A model generated the notes under the pieces. It searched no databases, was not told the DNA's origin, and saw only the letters and a program-made list of their open reading frames with translations. The translations under genes and the position numbers were made by a program. This document shows, one piece after another, positions 54,901 through 63,904 of a stretch of DNA of 64,000 nt. Within the stretch, counting starts at the first letter, position 1. Each line of letters opens with the position of its first letter. This DNA is from Pontibacter kalidii. Lineage in GTDB: Bacteria > Bacteroidota > Bacteroidia > Cytophagales > Hymenobacteraceae. The stretch lies in assembly GCF_026278245.1 (NCBI RefSeq), contig NZ_CP111079.1:3288501-3352500 (forward strand), given 5' to 3'.

Positions 54901-55086
54901 CTAAACCGCGACTGGGGGCACGAGTACTTCGTCAACAACGAAGCCAACGAGATCATTCGCTACGCCGGCCTTGACGATGCGGGCAATCCCACCTTCACCT
55001 TCAACCCGAACAGCGTCAGGTATAACATAGCCCCTTTTGCCTCGCGCTGGCAAGGGCAACTGGGCCTGCGGTATCTCTTTAACTAA
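51964..55086 (+). CDS. Oar-like TonB-dependent outer-membrane receptor (1)
   Basis: The 1040-residue protein has a signal peptide (MRLFYRLLIFCCFCLLQPQPAWAQ), a carboxypeptidase regulatory-like domain (about 30-110; GMALPGATV, YYNIQNMRVGGPYTV), a plug domain (about 120-240, with ISLDAIQEIQVVVAPYDVK and TGGGINAVTRSGTN) and a large barrel ending in a terminal Asn (LRYLFN). This is the Oar-type receptor, whose ligands in Bacteroidota are mostly unknown; the T9SS or TonB-linked uptake of large molecules is common. It is followed by a terminator and a second copy, 33 per cent or more alike by eye in the plug. Confidence 0.92.
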   Translation: MRLFYRLLIFCCFCLLQPQPAWAQGSTTAAMSGVVRDQSGMALPGATVIAVHTPTNTQYVAGTNTDGYYNIQNMRVGGPYTVTTSYIGYQEQRAENVTLSLGQTARVDFELAESARQLGEVEIVGEQNDIFNQDRTGAATNVSREQIENLPTLSRSLQDFTRLTPQASGNSIAGANNRYNNITIDGAVNNDVFGLSGSGTPGGQAGTQPISLDAIQEIQVVVAPYDVKLGNFTGGGINAVTRSGTNTFTGSVYGFGRNENTIGKSVEGPRERADEFSNYQYGVRVGGPIKQDKLFFFFNYDATRFEEPVRFAPGSAESQIPLDVAQELADFVQSTYGYDVGSFGRIDRQTQSDKFFGRLDWNISDEHQLTLRHNIVDAFDDNISRSSDFIRFGNNAYRFNSVTHSSVLELNSRFSNEFSNNLIIGYTRIRENRQIQGALFPQITIFDPIADFEFGSQRSSTANELDQDIFEFTDNFTYLLGRHNFTLGTHNEFFSFRNLFINNLNGRWEYNSLEDFYNDNPRRVRATYSLQENDPTPAAEFNALQLGFYVQDEYTFSEQLRLTLGLRLDVPVFPDKPQRNPGFESDFQGLYPGLKTDRTPSGELMWAPRFGFNYTPTDDRKLQLRGGTGVFTGRVPFVWLSNQFINTGTILGTIDRRNPDNFVENVGEFIDPSLPQTFEINVIDNDFKLPQVWRSNLAVDYTLPYEVFLTVEGIYSKTLNDVVYKDLNLVAPSGTLTGGPDNREVYPNDRRINENYTNVILLDNTDKGYRYSITGQLRKDFLQGLMTTLAYTYGKSKDVNSGTSSTALSNYEFNQIVNNPNDPPLSYSRFDVRHRIVASAGYEFRYGTDDWLATGISLFYEGQSGLPFTYLYNGDLNREGNFANDLIYVPRSQSEINLIPFTSGGLAFTAEEQWEALDDFISNDDYLSDRRGQYAERNGARMPWTHQVDLRISQDFVLQADENSHTLQITFDIFNVGNLLNRDWGHEYFVNNEANEIIRYAGLDDAGNPTFTFNPNSVRYNIAPFASRWQGQLGLRYLFN

Positions 55087-55107
55087 GCATACCTAAAAAT
55101 AAAGCTC

Positions 55108-55136
55108 AAAAAGACGGGAGTGATCCCGTCTTTTTT
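55108..55136 (+). terminator. Rho-independent terminator after first TonB receptor
   Basis: The stem AAAAAGACGGGA / TCCCGTCTTTTT is followed by further T. Confidence 0.85.
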
Positions 55137-55261
55137 ATTTCAAAGCAGTCATTATGATGTAGTAAGGCCAATGAAACGGCTTTAAAGCATAGCGAGGCAG
55201 GTTCTGCCTTTTTTTAATATTTAGTTAACATTAGTGTTGGGAATTATCCTCCCTAAGGAGT

Positions 55262-55269
55262 TACCTTTG
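55262..55269 (+). promoter_or_regulatory. -7 promoter box TACCTTTG of second TonB receptor
   Basis: An exact TAnnTTTG match 27 nt before the ATG at 55297. A TTG lies 22 nt upstream as a possible -33 element. The box sits inside the longer reading frame that opens at 55234, which makes that start unlikely. Confidence 0.6.
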
Positions 55270-55296
55270 CGGGCAAAAAATCAACCAACCCATTTT

Positions 55297-58200
55297 ATGA
55301 AAAACTTTTACAGTATTCCGCAGCCTATGCTTAACAGTAGGTGTAGCAGGAAGCAAAGAGTTACATCCAAACATTACCAGAATTTCCTAAAGAAATTCTT
55401 ACTCTCCACAATGTTCATGTTGTTATATGTGGCTGGGGTACAGGCCCAGGTAACAACAAGTAGCATTAACGGTACCGTAAAAGACGCAAGCGGTGCAGCT
55501 TTGATCGGCGCGACTGTAAGAGCAACGCACCAGCCGTCGGGTACAACCTATGGTGCTACTACTAATACAGAAGGCCAATTCAACATCGCGAACATGCGTG
55601 TGGGTGGTCCTTATACCGTAGAAGTAAGCTATATTGGCTACCAGGCTAAAAGCTATTCAGACATTACGCTACAGTTAGGTCGCCCCTATTCACTCAATGC
55701 CTCTTTAGCAGAGTCAGGCGGCATGCTGGATGAAGTAGTGGTAAGCGCAGACCGTTCTTCTGTTTTCAACGCGAACAAAACAGGTGCAGCTACTAACGTA
55801 GGCACGCAGCAGATCGAGTCGCTCCCAACCATCTCCCGTAGCCTTACCGACTTCACACGTCTGACGCCTCAGGCAAACGGCAACGGTTTCGCCGGTCGTG
55901 ACGGACGTTTCAACAACGTGCAGATTGATGGAGCTAACTTCAACAACGCCTTTGGTCTGAGCGGCAACGCGCTGCCAGGTGGTAGTTCACAGCCAATCTC
56001 CCTAGACGCGATCGAAGAGGTTCAGGTAAACATCGCTCCTTATGATGTGCGCCAGTCTGGCTTTACAGGTGCCGGCGTAAACGCCGTTACGCGTAGCGGT
56101 ACAAACAAATTCTCTGGTTCTGCTTATACTTTCTTCCGCAACCAGAATATGATCGGCACTAAGGTTGGCGACCGTGAGTTGCCAGAGCAAAACGATAACC
56201 AAAGCGTTACCTATGGTGCTCGTTTAGGCGGTCCGATCATTAAGAATAAACTGTTTTTCTTTGCCAACTATGAGCACGAGAAAGAGACTTTCCCGGGCAT
56301 TACGTGGCTGGCTTCTCGCCCTGGCCTGACTGGCCCCAACGTTGCAAGAACAACTGCCACCGATCTTGAGAGAGTTCGTGAACACCTGATCAGCAATTAT
56401 GGCTACAACCCAGGTGCTTATGAGAACTACGCGAACGAGTTCGCCAACGAGAGCAACAAGTTCCTGGTGCGCTTAGACTGGAACATCAGCGATAAGCACA
56501 AATTCACCATCCGTTACAACCAGGTGGTTGGCACAAGCGATCAGGTTATCAATGGTAACTCTGGCCCTAACCCACGTTCTTCATCTAACCGTGTGAGCTC
56601 CAGCTCCCTGGCATTCGAGAAATCAAACTATGGTTTCGAGAACACTGTTCGCTCGCTTACAGCAGAGTTGAACAGTACTCTTTCTTCCAAGCTTTCAAAC
56701 CAGTTCCTGGCAACTTACAGCCGCATTCAGGATACACGCATAGCAAACGGAGAAGATTTCCCACTTGTTGATATCTGGGAAGGCGGCGACCAGTACATGA
56801 GCTTCGGTACGGAGCCGTTTACGAAGGGTAACGACGTCATCAACAACAACTACTCTTTCATCAACAACCTGACTTACTTGGCCGGCAAGCACACCATTAC
56901 AGGAGGTGCCAGCTTTGAGTTGCTGAAGTTCGGTAACAGCTACCAGCGTTTCGCTACTTCTTATTACCGTTATGCTTCTGTTGATGATTTTATCAACAAC
57001 GCGAAGCCTACCTCATACGCCATCACTTACCCATACGAAGGACAAGACCCTTATGCGCGTGTGAACTTTGCAACAGCGGGCCTTTACCTGCAGGACAGAT
57101 TCTCGGTAAATAACCAGCTCGACATCACAGCCGGTGTCCGCGCTGAACTGCCGCTTTACCTGAACGACCTGACTGCCAACCCATCTATTGACAACCTGGT
57201 ATTGCTGGACCCGGACGGAAACGAGAAGCAATACTCTAGCAGCACCTGGCCAAAATCAAAAGTGCTGCTTTCCCCACGCGTTGGTTTCAACTACGATGTA
57301 ATGGGCGACGGATCGCTGCAACTGCGCGGTGGTACCGGTATCTTCACTGGCCGTATCCCGTTTGTATGGCTGACGAACATGCCAACGAACGCCGGCGTGC
57401 TGCAGAACACTTTAGAGCCGGTTAAAGCAGATGTGCTGGATGTAATCCGCTTTAACCCTGATCCTATGTACTGGGTAAACAACGGTCCGTCTGATGTGTT
57501 CATCAAGTCTCCTAAGGCCGGTGCCCCAGGTAGCTTTGCACTGGTTGACCGCGACTTTAAAATGCCACAGGTATGGAGAAGCAGCTTAGGCGCTGATTAT
57601 TCTATCCCGGGTACCCCACTTGTAGCAATTGCCGACTTCCTCTACACAAAGGATATCCAGGGGGTTTACCAGTTCAACGCAAACAGAAAGCCCGCTCCAG
57701 GGAAGCTTAACAACTCTGGTGATACGCGTGACTTCTGGAACAATCATAAAGACGCTGATGGAAAAGAAGTTAACTTCACCAAGTACAACCGTGCAACCGG
57801 TGACGCGATCGTGCTGACAAACACAAAGAAAGGTGAGTCCCTATCTGCGACAGCTGGTCTGTCTCTTCCTGCAAGAGGCGGCTTCTTCGGCTCCGTGTTC
57901 TATACTTACACATATGCCAAAGATATCACAGGCAATCCAGGATCTAGCGCTGGTTCAGCTTGGTCTAACAACTACTCCATCAATGATCCAAACGAACTTC
58001 TGATGGGTATTTCTCAGTTTGCAATACCTCACCGTGTGGTAGGTAGCCTTTCTTACCGTAAAGAGTACGCCAACCACCTGGCAACCACCTTCTCTTTATT
58101 CTATGAAGGTGCTCACCAAGGTCGCTTTGCCTATACTTACAACGGCGACATCAACAAAGACGGTGTAAGCAACGACCTGCTGTACATTCCTAGCAACTCA

Positions 58201-58692
58201 TCCGAGATGATATTCAAAGACATCAAAGACAAAAATGGTGTTGTTCAATTTTCAGCCCAGGAACAGCGTGAGGCGTTCGACAAGTTTGTTGACAACGACA
58301 AATTCCTGAAGGACAGCAGAGGCGGCTACGTAGAGCGTAACAACGGCCTGCTGCCTTGGCTGCACAGATTCGATGCCAGATTACTGCAGGATGTATTCAC
58401 AAACATTGGAGACAACCGCAATACCCTACAGCTGAGCGTAGATGTGAAGAACATCGGCAACATGATCAACTCTGACTGGGGGGTTTACAAAGAACTGAAC
58501 AGCGGCTCACAGTATAATTACGGTCTGCTGAAAGTGGCTAGTGTATCTGCTGAAGGTGTTCCATCCTTCAACATGATCACTGTGAGCGATAACGAAGGCA
58601 ACACAATTCTGCCAGACTCTCCTTTCCGTGACACTTTCAGAACATCCAGCACCTGGAGCATGCAGGTTGGTCTGCGCTACATCTTCAACTAA
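55297..58692 (+). CDS. Oar-like TonB-dependent outer-membrane receptor (2)
   Basis: The 1131-residue protein starts at 55297 (MKNFYSIPQPML) with an unusually long signal region: about 50 residues before AGVQAQ, with the hydrophobic core at FLLSTMFMLLYVAG. It continues with the regulatory-like domain (DASGAALIGATV), plug (ISLDAIEEVQVNIAPYDVR) and barrel ending LRYIFN. It is a clear paralogue of the receptor just upstream. Codons lean to AAC, GGT, CGT and GCT, unlike the GC-ending codons of copy 1, suggesting high expression. It has its own promoter box and a terminator. Confidence 0.92.
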   Translation: MKNFYSIPQPMLNSRCSRKQRVTSKHYQNFLKKFLLSTMFMLLYVAGVQAQVTTSSINGTVKDASGAALIGATVRATHQPSGTTYGATTNTEGQFNIANMRVGGPYTVEVSYIGYQAKSYSDITLQLGRPYSLNASLAESGGMLDEVVVSADRSSVFNANKTGAATNVGTQQIESLPTISRSLTDFTRLTPQANGNGFAGRDGRFNNVQIDGANFNNAFGLSGNALPGGSSQPISLDAIEEVQVNIAPYDVRQSGFTGAGVNAVTRSGTNKFSGSAYTFFRNQNMIGTKVGDRELPEQNDNQSVTYGARLGGPIIKNKLFFFANYEHEKETFPGITWLASRPGLTGPNVARTTATDLERVREHLISNYGYNPGAYENYANEFANESNKFLVRLDWNISDKHKFTIRYNQVVGTSDQVINGNSGPNPRSSSNRVSSSSLAFEKSNYGFENTVRSLTAELNSTLSSKLSNQFLATYSRIQDTRIANGEDFPLVDIWEGGDQYMSFGTEPFTKGNDVINNNYSFINNLTYLAGKHTITGGASFELLKFGNSYQRFATSYYRYASVDDFINNAKPTSYAITYPYEGQDPYARVNFATAGLYLQDRFSVNNQLDITAGVRAELPLYLNDLTANPSIDNLVLLDPDGNEKQYSSSTWPKSKVLLSPRVGFNYDVMGDGSLQLRGGTGIFTGRIPFVWLTNMPTNAGVLQNTLEPVKADVLDVIRFNPDPMYWVNNGPSDVFIKSPKAGAPGSFALVDRDFKMPQVWRSSLGADYSIPGTPLVAIADFLYTKDIQGVYQFNANRKPAPGKLNNSGDTRDFWNNHKDADGKEVNFTKYNRATGDAIVLTNTKKGESLSATAGLSLPARGGFFGSVFYTYTYAKDITGNPGSSAGSAWSNNYSINDPNELLMGISQFAIPHRVVGSLSYRKEYANHLATTFSLFYEGAHQGRFAYTYNGDINKDGVSNDLLYIPSNSSEMIFKDIKDKNGVVQFSAQEQREAFDKFVDNDKFLKDSRGGYVERNNGLLPWLHRFDARLLQDVFTNIGDNRNTLQLSVDVKNIGNMINSDWGVYKELNSGSQYNYGLLKVASVSAEGVPSFNMITVSDNEGNTILPDSPFRDTFRTSSTWSMQVGLRYIFN

Positions 58693-58714
58693 GAAGTATA
58701 AAGCACTTACTACT

Positions 58715-58743
58715 AAAAGGGGCAGCAGTAGCTGCCCCTTTTT
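58715..58743 (+). terminator. Rho-independent terminator after second TonB receptor
   Basis: The stem AAAAGGGGCAGC / GCTGCCCCTTTT is followed by T. Confidence 0.9.
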
Positions 58744-58809
58744 CTTTTACATATTTTTGAAAAGATGTTTTGCATGTAAAATATTTCTGCTATTTTTGTG
58801 CTCACAAAC

Positions 58810-58883
<74 letters not shown>

Positions 58884-58894
58884 CACTGATTATC

Positions 58895-58934
58895 AGGCAC
58901 TTATGAGGTAAAATTCGTAAGTGCCTTTTTTTTT
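58895..58934 (+). terminator. Terminator after tRNA-Ala
   Basis: The stem AGGCACTTA / TAAGTGCCT is followed by eight T. Confidence 0.85.
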
Positions 58935-59101
58935 GTGCACACAGTTTGCACACAACACCTATGTTAGGATATATCAGAGGCAATATTTTCTTAGCAACAT
59001 AACTAAATTAGTTGTGCTTAATATAAATAATTCGAATTTCTCGCGTATACTAATAATACTTATAGTATTTTCGCATAATATTAAAATAAATATTGTTTGC
59101 T
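58935..59101. other. AT-rich region between tRNA terminator and island
   Basis: No gene is visible. The composition turns AT-rich here, which fits the start of acquired DNA. A direct repeat of the tRNA 3' end was not found within the window. Confidence 0.4.
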
Positions 59102-59542
59102 ATGCTAACTGCTAAGGATATTGCTGAGTACTTGCTTCGACTCTCTGACTCAGAGGCGAGTGACATAACAAACTTGAAGATTCAAAAGTTACTGTACTAT
59201 GTACAAGGTTTTAACCTGGCGATGCATGGTGAGAAAATGTTTAATGATCCTATTGAAGCGTGGCAGTATGGCCCTGTTGTCGCTGACTTATATCACGCTT
59301 ACAAGGGAAATGGTAGTGGGGTAATATCTCCATCCAATAATTATGAATTTACTAGATCACTCACCGAAGAAGAAGAAGAGTTGATTTTAGAAGTCAATGA
59401 TGTCTATGGCCAATTTTCCGGACCGAAGCTAATGCATATGACTCACGAAGAACGCCCATGGTTGGAAGCAATCGAGAAGAAGAATAAAGAGATCAACTTA
59501 AATACAATGCAGGTTTATTTTAAGCAATTGCTGACTGAATAA
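59102..59542 (+). CDS. Panacea/SocA-like antitoxin (DUF4065)
   Basis: The 146-residue protein starts at the ATG at 59102 (MLTAKDIAEYLL). It has the DUF4065 signature: ITNLKIQKLLYYVQGFNLAM (about 22-41), EAWQYGPVVADLYHAYKGNG, and the acidic C-terminal helix. Panacea domains serve as broad antitoxins that neutralise varied toxins, and SocA of Caulobacter works as a proteolytic adaptor. The following gene, 8 nt away, is the natural toxin candidate. Confidence 0.85.
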   Translation: MLTAKDIAEYLLRLSDSEASDITNLKIQKLLYYVQGFNLAMHGEKMFNDPIEAWQYGPVVADLYHAYKGNGSGVISPSNNYEFTRSLTEEEEELILEVNDVYGQFSGPKLMHMTHEERPWLEAIEKKNKEINLNTMQVYFKQLLTE

Positions 59543-59550
59543 ATAGAGTA

Positions 59551-59958
59551 ATGCATATTAAAAACACAAGGGTCAACAAGGGGAAAAAAGTAAAGACACC
59601 TGAAACGACTCAAACCACACCGGATGCCACTCACCCGGTGTTTTGCTTTAGATACTTAGCAAAAGATTATGATTTGAGCACTTGTGATAAAGAAGAATTG
59701 AGTGCTTTTATAAAGCAGTTAGGAAACTTAAGCCAGCTTAATTGGCAACAAATTATAACTAGTGGCCGTCACAAAATGGGGCTTGAAAAAATAGCTCGTA
59801 AATCAATCAAAGGCCGTATACCTAGTTGGATTACCAGTGACGTTGATCATTTTTTGGCTTTGCGTTTTCAAGGGAAAAAACCTTTTGTGGGCCACAGAAA
59901 AGGAAATATATTGCACGTCTTTTGGATTGATACTAAATTTAGCTTGTACTCCCATTAA
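59551..59958 (+). CDS. Candidate toxin partner of the Panacea antitoxin, unknown family
   Basis: The 135-residue basic protein has a short Lys-rich start (HIKNTRVNKGKKVK) and a compact domain from residue 28 on. Its pattern is W-QI ... RHKMGLEKI ... RIPSWI ... DVDHFLALRF-GKKPFVGHR ... FWIDTKFSLYSH. The His/Arg/Asp and terminal SH residues are candidates for an RNase-like site. I do not recognise a named family. Tight spacing (8 nt) to the antitoxin and the size support a toxin role; its 3' end overlaps the convergent ygjP-like gene by 4 nt. Confidence 0.65.
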   Translation: MHIKNTRVNKGKKVKTPETTQTTPDATHPVFCFRYLAKDYDLSTCDKEELSAFIKQLGNLSQLNWQQIITSGRHKMGLEKIARKSIKGRIPSWITSDVDHFLALRFQGKKPFVGHRKGNILHVFWIDTKFSLYSH

Positions 59959-60653
59959 GCCAACAACACCTCCAATCGCATTTTCCACTTCTCCCAGTCC
60001 GGCATTTCCTTTTCCTGCAGGTCAAAGAATTTCTGTGTGTGGTCGTGGTGCACCAAATGGCAAATTTCGTGTACTATCACATACTCAATACAGCCTTTAG
60101 GTGCCTTGATAAGTTCGGGGTTTAGGATAACCTTTCCTTTAGGCGTACAACTGCCCCAGCGAGTAGGCATCTCTCTTAAAACTATGCTGGAGGGCTCCAC
60201 ATTGTAGAGCTTGAAACGCTCAATCCATGGGGCTGCATATTGTTTAAACCGTACACGGGCATGCTCCAGGTACCACTTCTTTAGCAGCTCTTCTGCCCTA
60301 CCCTTTTCCGTGCAGGTCACTTCTATGAAACGGCCTCTCAGCTTTACTACATTAAGGGGACCCTCTATTACTTTCAATCTGTACTGCCTGCCTAAATATA
60401 GGTGCGTTTCACCACTCACATACTTCTTAGGTGCCGCCTTTGGGTGAAAGGTCAGGAAGAAACTTTGCTGCTTTAGAATCCAGGGTGCCTTGTCCCGCAG
60501 CTTCTGCTTTATCTTATCGATTGGAGCATCTACGGGGGCTTTTACAAGCACTTCCATGTTTGGGGTAACGGATATACCTAAACTCTTACGGACACTGTAA
60601 ACAAGCTTAAAATAAATGGTTTTAGAGCCAAACTGTATGCTATCCTGAATCAC
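59955..60653 (-). CDS. YgjP/SprT-like metallopeptidase (M48-type fold)
   Basis: The 232-residue protein has the zinc motif H195-E-I-C-H199 in IVHEICHLVHHDH and the family pattern MPTRWGSCTPKGKVILN upstream. This family of small predicted metalloproteases is often encoded next to type I restriction genes in Bacteroidota. It overlaps hsdR by 4 nt, so it is cotranscribed with the restriction system; its role there is unknown. Confidence 0.9.
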   Translation of the reverse strand: MIQDSIQFGSKTIYFKLVYSVRKSLGISVTPNMEVLVKAPVDAPIDKIKQKLRDKAPWILKQQSFFLTFHPKAAPKKYVSGETHLYLGRQYRLKVIEGPLNVVKLRGRFIEVTCTEKGRAEELLKKWYLEHARVRFKQYAAPWIERFKLYNVEPSSIVLREMPTRWGSCTPKGKVILNPELIKAPKGCIEYVIVHEICHLVHHDHTQKFFDLQEKEMPDWEKWKMRLEVLLA

Positions 60654-63600
60654 TTATACCTAATCTTTGCTACCTCTATACACTTCTCTGCAATGGCATC
60701 CATCTCACCAAATGAAAGGGGCACCTTATACTTATCACGTACCTCGTCAATCAGGTAATCCCCTATATCAATATTGAGCTTGCCTAATAAGTCCTTATTC
60801 TTGTGCCAATCAATTTTGGGTTGCCCCTGGTCCAAGATGGTTTCATGCATAATAGCATCAATGGCAAGGGCGGTGGCTACAGAAACTTCCAGCCGTTTCG
60901 CCTGCTCTTCTATCTTTTCAACCAAAGACTCTTGACAGAGGCCAAAATAGGCTCTTGCTATTTCTTTGTGCTGGAGCGGTGCGGGTATTTCATTATCTGT
61001 ATGTGATAGTACCGCGTCCATCATCTCTTTGGCCCGCTTCAGGTACTCGGCTTCTGAAATGCGCTTTTCTTCGTACTCTTTTATCGTCTCTTTCAGCATC
61101 TCCGAGAACTTCTTATAGAAAGCGGGGTCTTCCTCCATCTTCTCGGCAATGTGTTTGGCTGTTCTTGACGCAATACGGTCTGCCTTGGCAGCATCTCCGA
61201 TGGCCTTTTCTACTTCCAGCTCGAATTTATCCTTGTCGAAGATGTTGACCAGCTCTACCACTGTCTCAACTCTATCAGTCTGAATATGCTTGTCGATTAG
61301 TTTCTGAATTTGGCTTTCGTATTGCTTAAAATCGATTGTATCGGAATAACGCTGTGTGACAGAGGCTCGGAGCTTCAGGAAGAAAGCGGCGTCTTCTTTA
61401 TACCTGTCAACCTCTTTCGGGTCTGTCTTGGTCACAAACTCCAGCGATGAAAGCGCTATTTTCAGCGTACGGGCGTAAATAGAGAGCTTATCATAGAAAG
61501 CTGAACGCAGGGCTTCATCTCGCAACAACTCTTCATAAGCTTCTGCATCTCGCTTATTTGGCACCGCTTTAAAAATATCCCATAGCTCGGAGTGGCGCTG
61601 CGGCAGCTTCTTCACCTCCTCTATAATGTTGGTCAGGGTGCCTGCCAGTTCATCTTCATCGAAGTCCTCTAATCCTGAATAGGTGTCGAGCGCTTCATCT
61701 AATTGACCTAAAATACCATAATAGTCTATCACATAGCCAAAGTCTTTGCCTGGGTATAGGCGGTTTACCCTTGCTATGGCCTGCAGCAACTTATGCTCTT
61801 TCAGGTTACGTGTGATGTAGAGCACCGTATTTTTCGGAGCGTCAAAGCCTGTTAGGAGCTTATCGACTACTATGATTATTTCGGGCTCTTCCTGGTGCTT
61901 ATAGCGGCTGATGATGTTTTGCTCGTATTTTTCTTTGGTGCCATGTTCGTTCATCATCTTGGCCCAAAACTGTTTTACCTTGTCCTCTGATTTTCCAAAA
62001 GCACTGTCTTCACCCTCTCTTTCGTCCGGCCCTGAAATAACCAGTTCACAACTTACTAAGCCTATTTCATCCAAGTACTCTTTGTATTTGATGGCAGCGA
62101 CTTTGTTTGGGCAAACCAGCTGTGCTTTGAACTGCCCTTTTTCGCCTTTGCTCTGCCAATTGTCGCGGTAATGATGGCTGATGTCCCAGGCAATAGCATA
62201 CATTTTCTGTTCTGCCTGGTTCAGCTGGTCAGCACGGCTGAATTTCTTCTTCAGGTCGGCTTTTTGGTAATCAGTAAGGGACTCCGACACCATTTGAAAA
62301 TAATTGTCGATAGCATTGGCGCTTACCTGCTGAAACGCATGGCGCCCCTCATACAGAATAGGCACCACAGCACCATCTTCTACCGCCTTGGTTACCGGGT
62401 ACTCGTCTATGATACCGCCAAACTTGGAGGCGGTGCTCTTTTCCTTTTTCATCAAAGGCGTACCTGTAAAGGCAATGAAACAGGCGTTGGGTAGGGCCTG
62501 CGCCATCTTCACGTTAAAGGTTCCGTACTGGGTGCGGTGCCCCTCGTCAATCAGCACAAAGATGTTAGGTGAGGTAAGCGGCTGTTTTATGTTGTTGACT
62601 GCCTTTTCAAACTTGTTGATAATGGTTGTCACTACAGCATCACTCCTACTTTGCAGCTTTTCTGCCAGGTCTTTACCTGTCTTGGCCCGTTCTACCAGCA
62701 TATCACACTTCTTGAAAGTGGTGCTGATTTGTTCGTCTAAGTCGGTGCGGTCAGTTACCAGTACAATCTTAGGGTTGGTAATGCTCTTGTCCATGGCAAT
62801 AGCCTGTGCCAACATTACCATGGTAAGGGACTTGCCGCTTCCTTGAGTATGCCAAATTACACCCCCTTGGCGCTTACCACCTTGAATATGGTGCACCCGC
62901 TTGCTGATTTTGTTGATAGCAAAGTATTGCTGGTAACGAGCAATTTTCTTGATACCCCCATCAAACACGATGAAGCTATAAACTAAATCTAATAGGCGCT
63001 GCGGGCGGCATAGGCCGTATAGCAATTCATCCTGCTTGGTAAACCTTACCCCGTCTTTCTCCAATGCTTCGAAGTGGTACCTTACATAGGCGTAGCGACC
63101 GCTAAACAAATGCTTATGCTGTGCAGGCTGCAGCGGCTGGTTCTTCAAAACTTGCAGCTCTTGTTTATAGGCTAAGAGTGAAGTTTCTTTTTCCAGTTTG
63201 GTTTTACCCGCTGGCTTCTCTTCCCACTGTGCCCAAAACTTATGGGGGGTGGCATTGGTAGCGTAGGCCGCCTGGTTAGTGGCAATGCTAAGGCAGAGCT
63301 GCGCATACACATATAATGAGCGTATGCCGTCTTCCTGCTGATTGCGCAGATGTTGAGAAATGGCCTGCTCCAACGGGTCTTTTATATCAGAGCGCTTGCA
63401 CTCGATAATACAGAGCGGTATACCATTAACAAACAGCACAACATCAGGTCGGTAATGGTCTTGGCTTGCGGCCCGCATAACGCTGTACTCTTCTGTAACG
63501 TGAAACACGTTCTTGCTCCAGTCCTGCCAGTTAATATACTGCAGGGTATAGCTCTTTTTGTCTCCCTCTATACTTTGCTCCAGGGCCTTACCCAGCGTAA

Positions 63601-63901
63601 GCAGGTTATAAACATGCTCACAAGCTGCCATATACCCATCCTGCATCGGCACATCCTTTAAGGCTTGTATACCTGCTTTGATATTACTGTCTACAAATTC
63701 GTAGCTCTCGCCTTTGTAGGTAATGCTGTTGATGCACTCCAGCTGCTGACGCAGCACACCCTCCAGCAACACTGCTGTGGTTTTACCGCCTCGCAACTGC
63801 AGCGCTTCTTCCTGTGTCAGGTAGGTATAGCCTACTTTCTGCAGAAACTGCAGCGCGGGTATTTGGCTGATGTGGTCTTCGAGAAAAGAGGGAGTTTCCA
63901 T
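60650..63901 (-). CDS. hsdR: Type I restriction endonuclease, HsdR subunit
   Basis: The 1083-residue subunit has a nuclease domain with D153 ... E167-C-K169 (PDVVLFVNGIPLCIIECK), then two RecA-like motor domains: Walker A WHTQGSGKSL with K357, DEGH at 452-455, and RFDAPKNT-like motif VVDKLLTGFDAP further on. A C-terminal helical region binds the HsdM2S core. All motifs look intact. It ends overlapping the ygjP-like gene and starts 3 nt after hsdS, so it belongs to an hsdS-hsdR-ygjP operon; hsdM must lie beyond the window edge. Confidence 0.97.
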   Translation of the reverse strand: METPSFLEDHISQIPALQFLQKVGYTYLTQEEALQLRGGKTTAVLLEGVLRQQLECINSITYKGESYEFVDSNIKAGIQALKDVPMQDGYMAACEHVYNLLTLGKALEQSIEGDKKSYTLQYINWQDWSKNVFHVTEEYSVMRAASQDHYRPDVVLFVNGIPLCIIECKRSDIKDPLEQAISQHLRNQQEDGIRSLYVYAQLCLSIATNQAAYATNATPHKFWAQWEEKPAGKTKLEKETSLLAYKQELQVLKNQPLQPAQHKHLFSGRYAYVRYHFEALEKDGVRFTKQDELLYGLCRPQRLLDLVYSFIVFDGGIKKIARYQQYFAINKISKRVHHIQGGKRQGGVIWHTQGSGKSLTMVMLAQAIAMDKSITNPKIVLVTDRTDLDEQISTTFKKCDMLVERAKTGKDLAEKLQSRSDAVVTTIINKFEKAVNNIKQPLTSPNIFVLIDEGHRTQYGTFNVKMAQALPNACFIAFTGTPLMKKEKSTASKFGGIIDEYPVTKAVEDGAVVPILYEGRHAFQQVSANAIDNYFQMVSESLTDYQKADLKKKFSRADQLNQAEQKMYAIAWDISHHYRDNWQSKGEKGQFKAQLVCPNKVAAIKYKEYLDEIGLVSCELVISGPDEREGEDSAFGKSEDKVKQFWAKMMNEHGTKEKYEQNIISRYKHQEEPEIIIVVDKLLTGFDAPKNTVLYITRNLKEHKLLQAIARVNRLYPGKDFGYVIDYYGILGQLDEALDTYSGLEDFDEDELAGTLTNIIEEVKKLPQRHSELWDIFKAVPNKRDAEAYEELLRDEALRSAFYDKLSIYARTLKIALSSLEFVTKTDPKEVDRYKEDAAFFLKLRASVTQRYSDTIDFKQYESQIQKLIDKHIQTDRVETVVELVNIFDKDKFELEVEKAIGDAAKADRIASRTAKHIAEKMEEDPAFYKKFSEMLKETIKEYEEKRISEAEYLKRAKEMMDAVLSHTDNEIPAPLQHKEIARAYFGLCQESLVEKIEEQAKRLEVSVATALAIDAIMHETILDQGQPKIDWHKNKDLLGKLNIDIGDYLIDEVRDKYKVPLSFGEMDAIAEKCIEVAKIRYK

Positions 63902-63904
63902 AGT

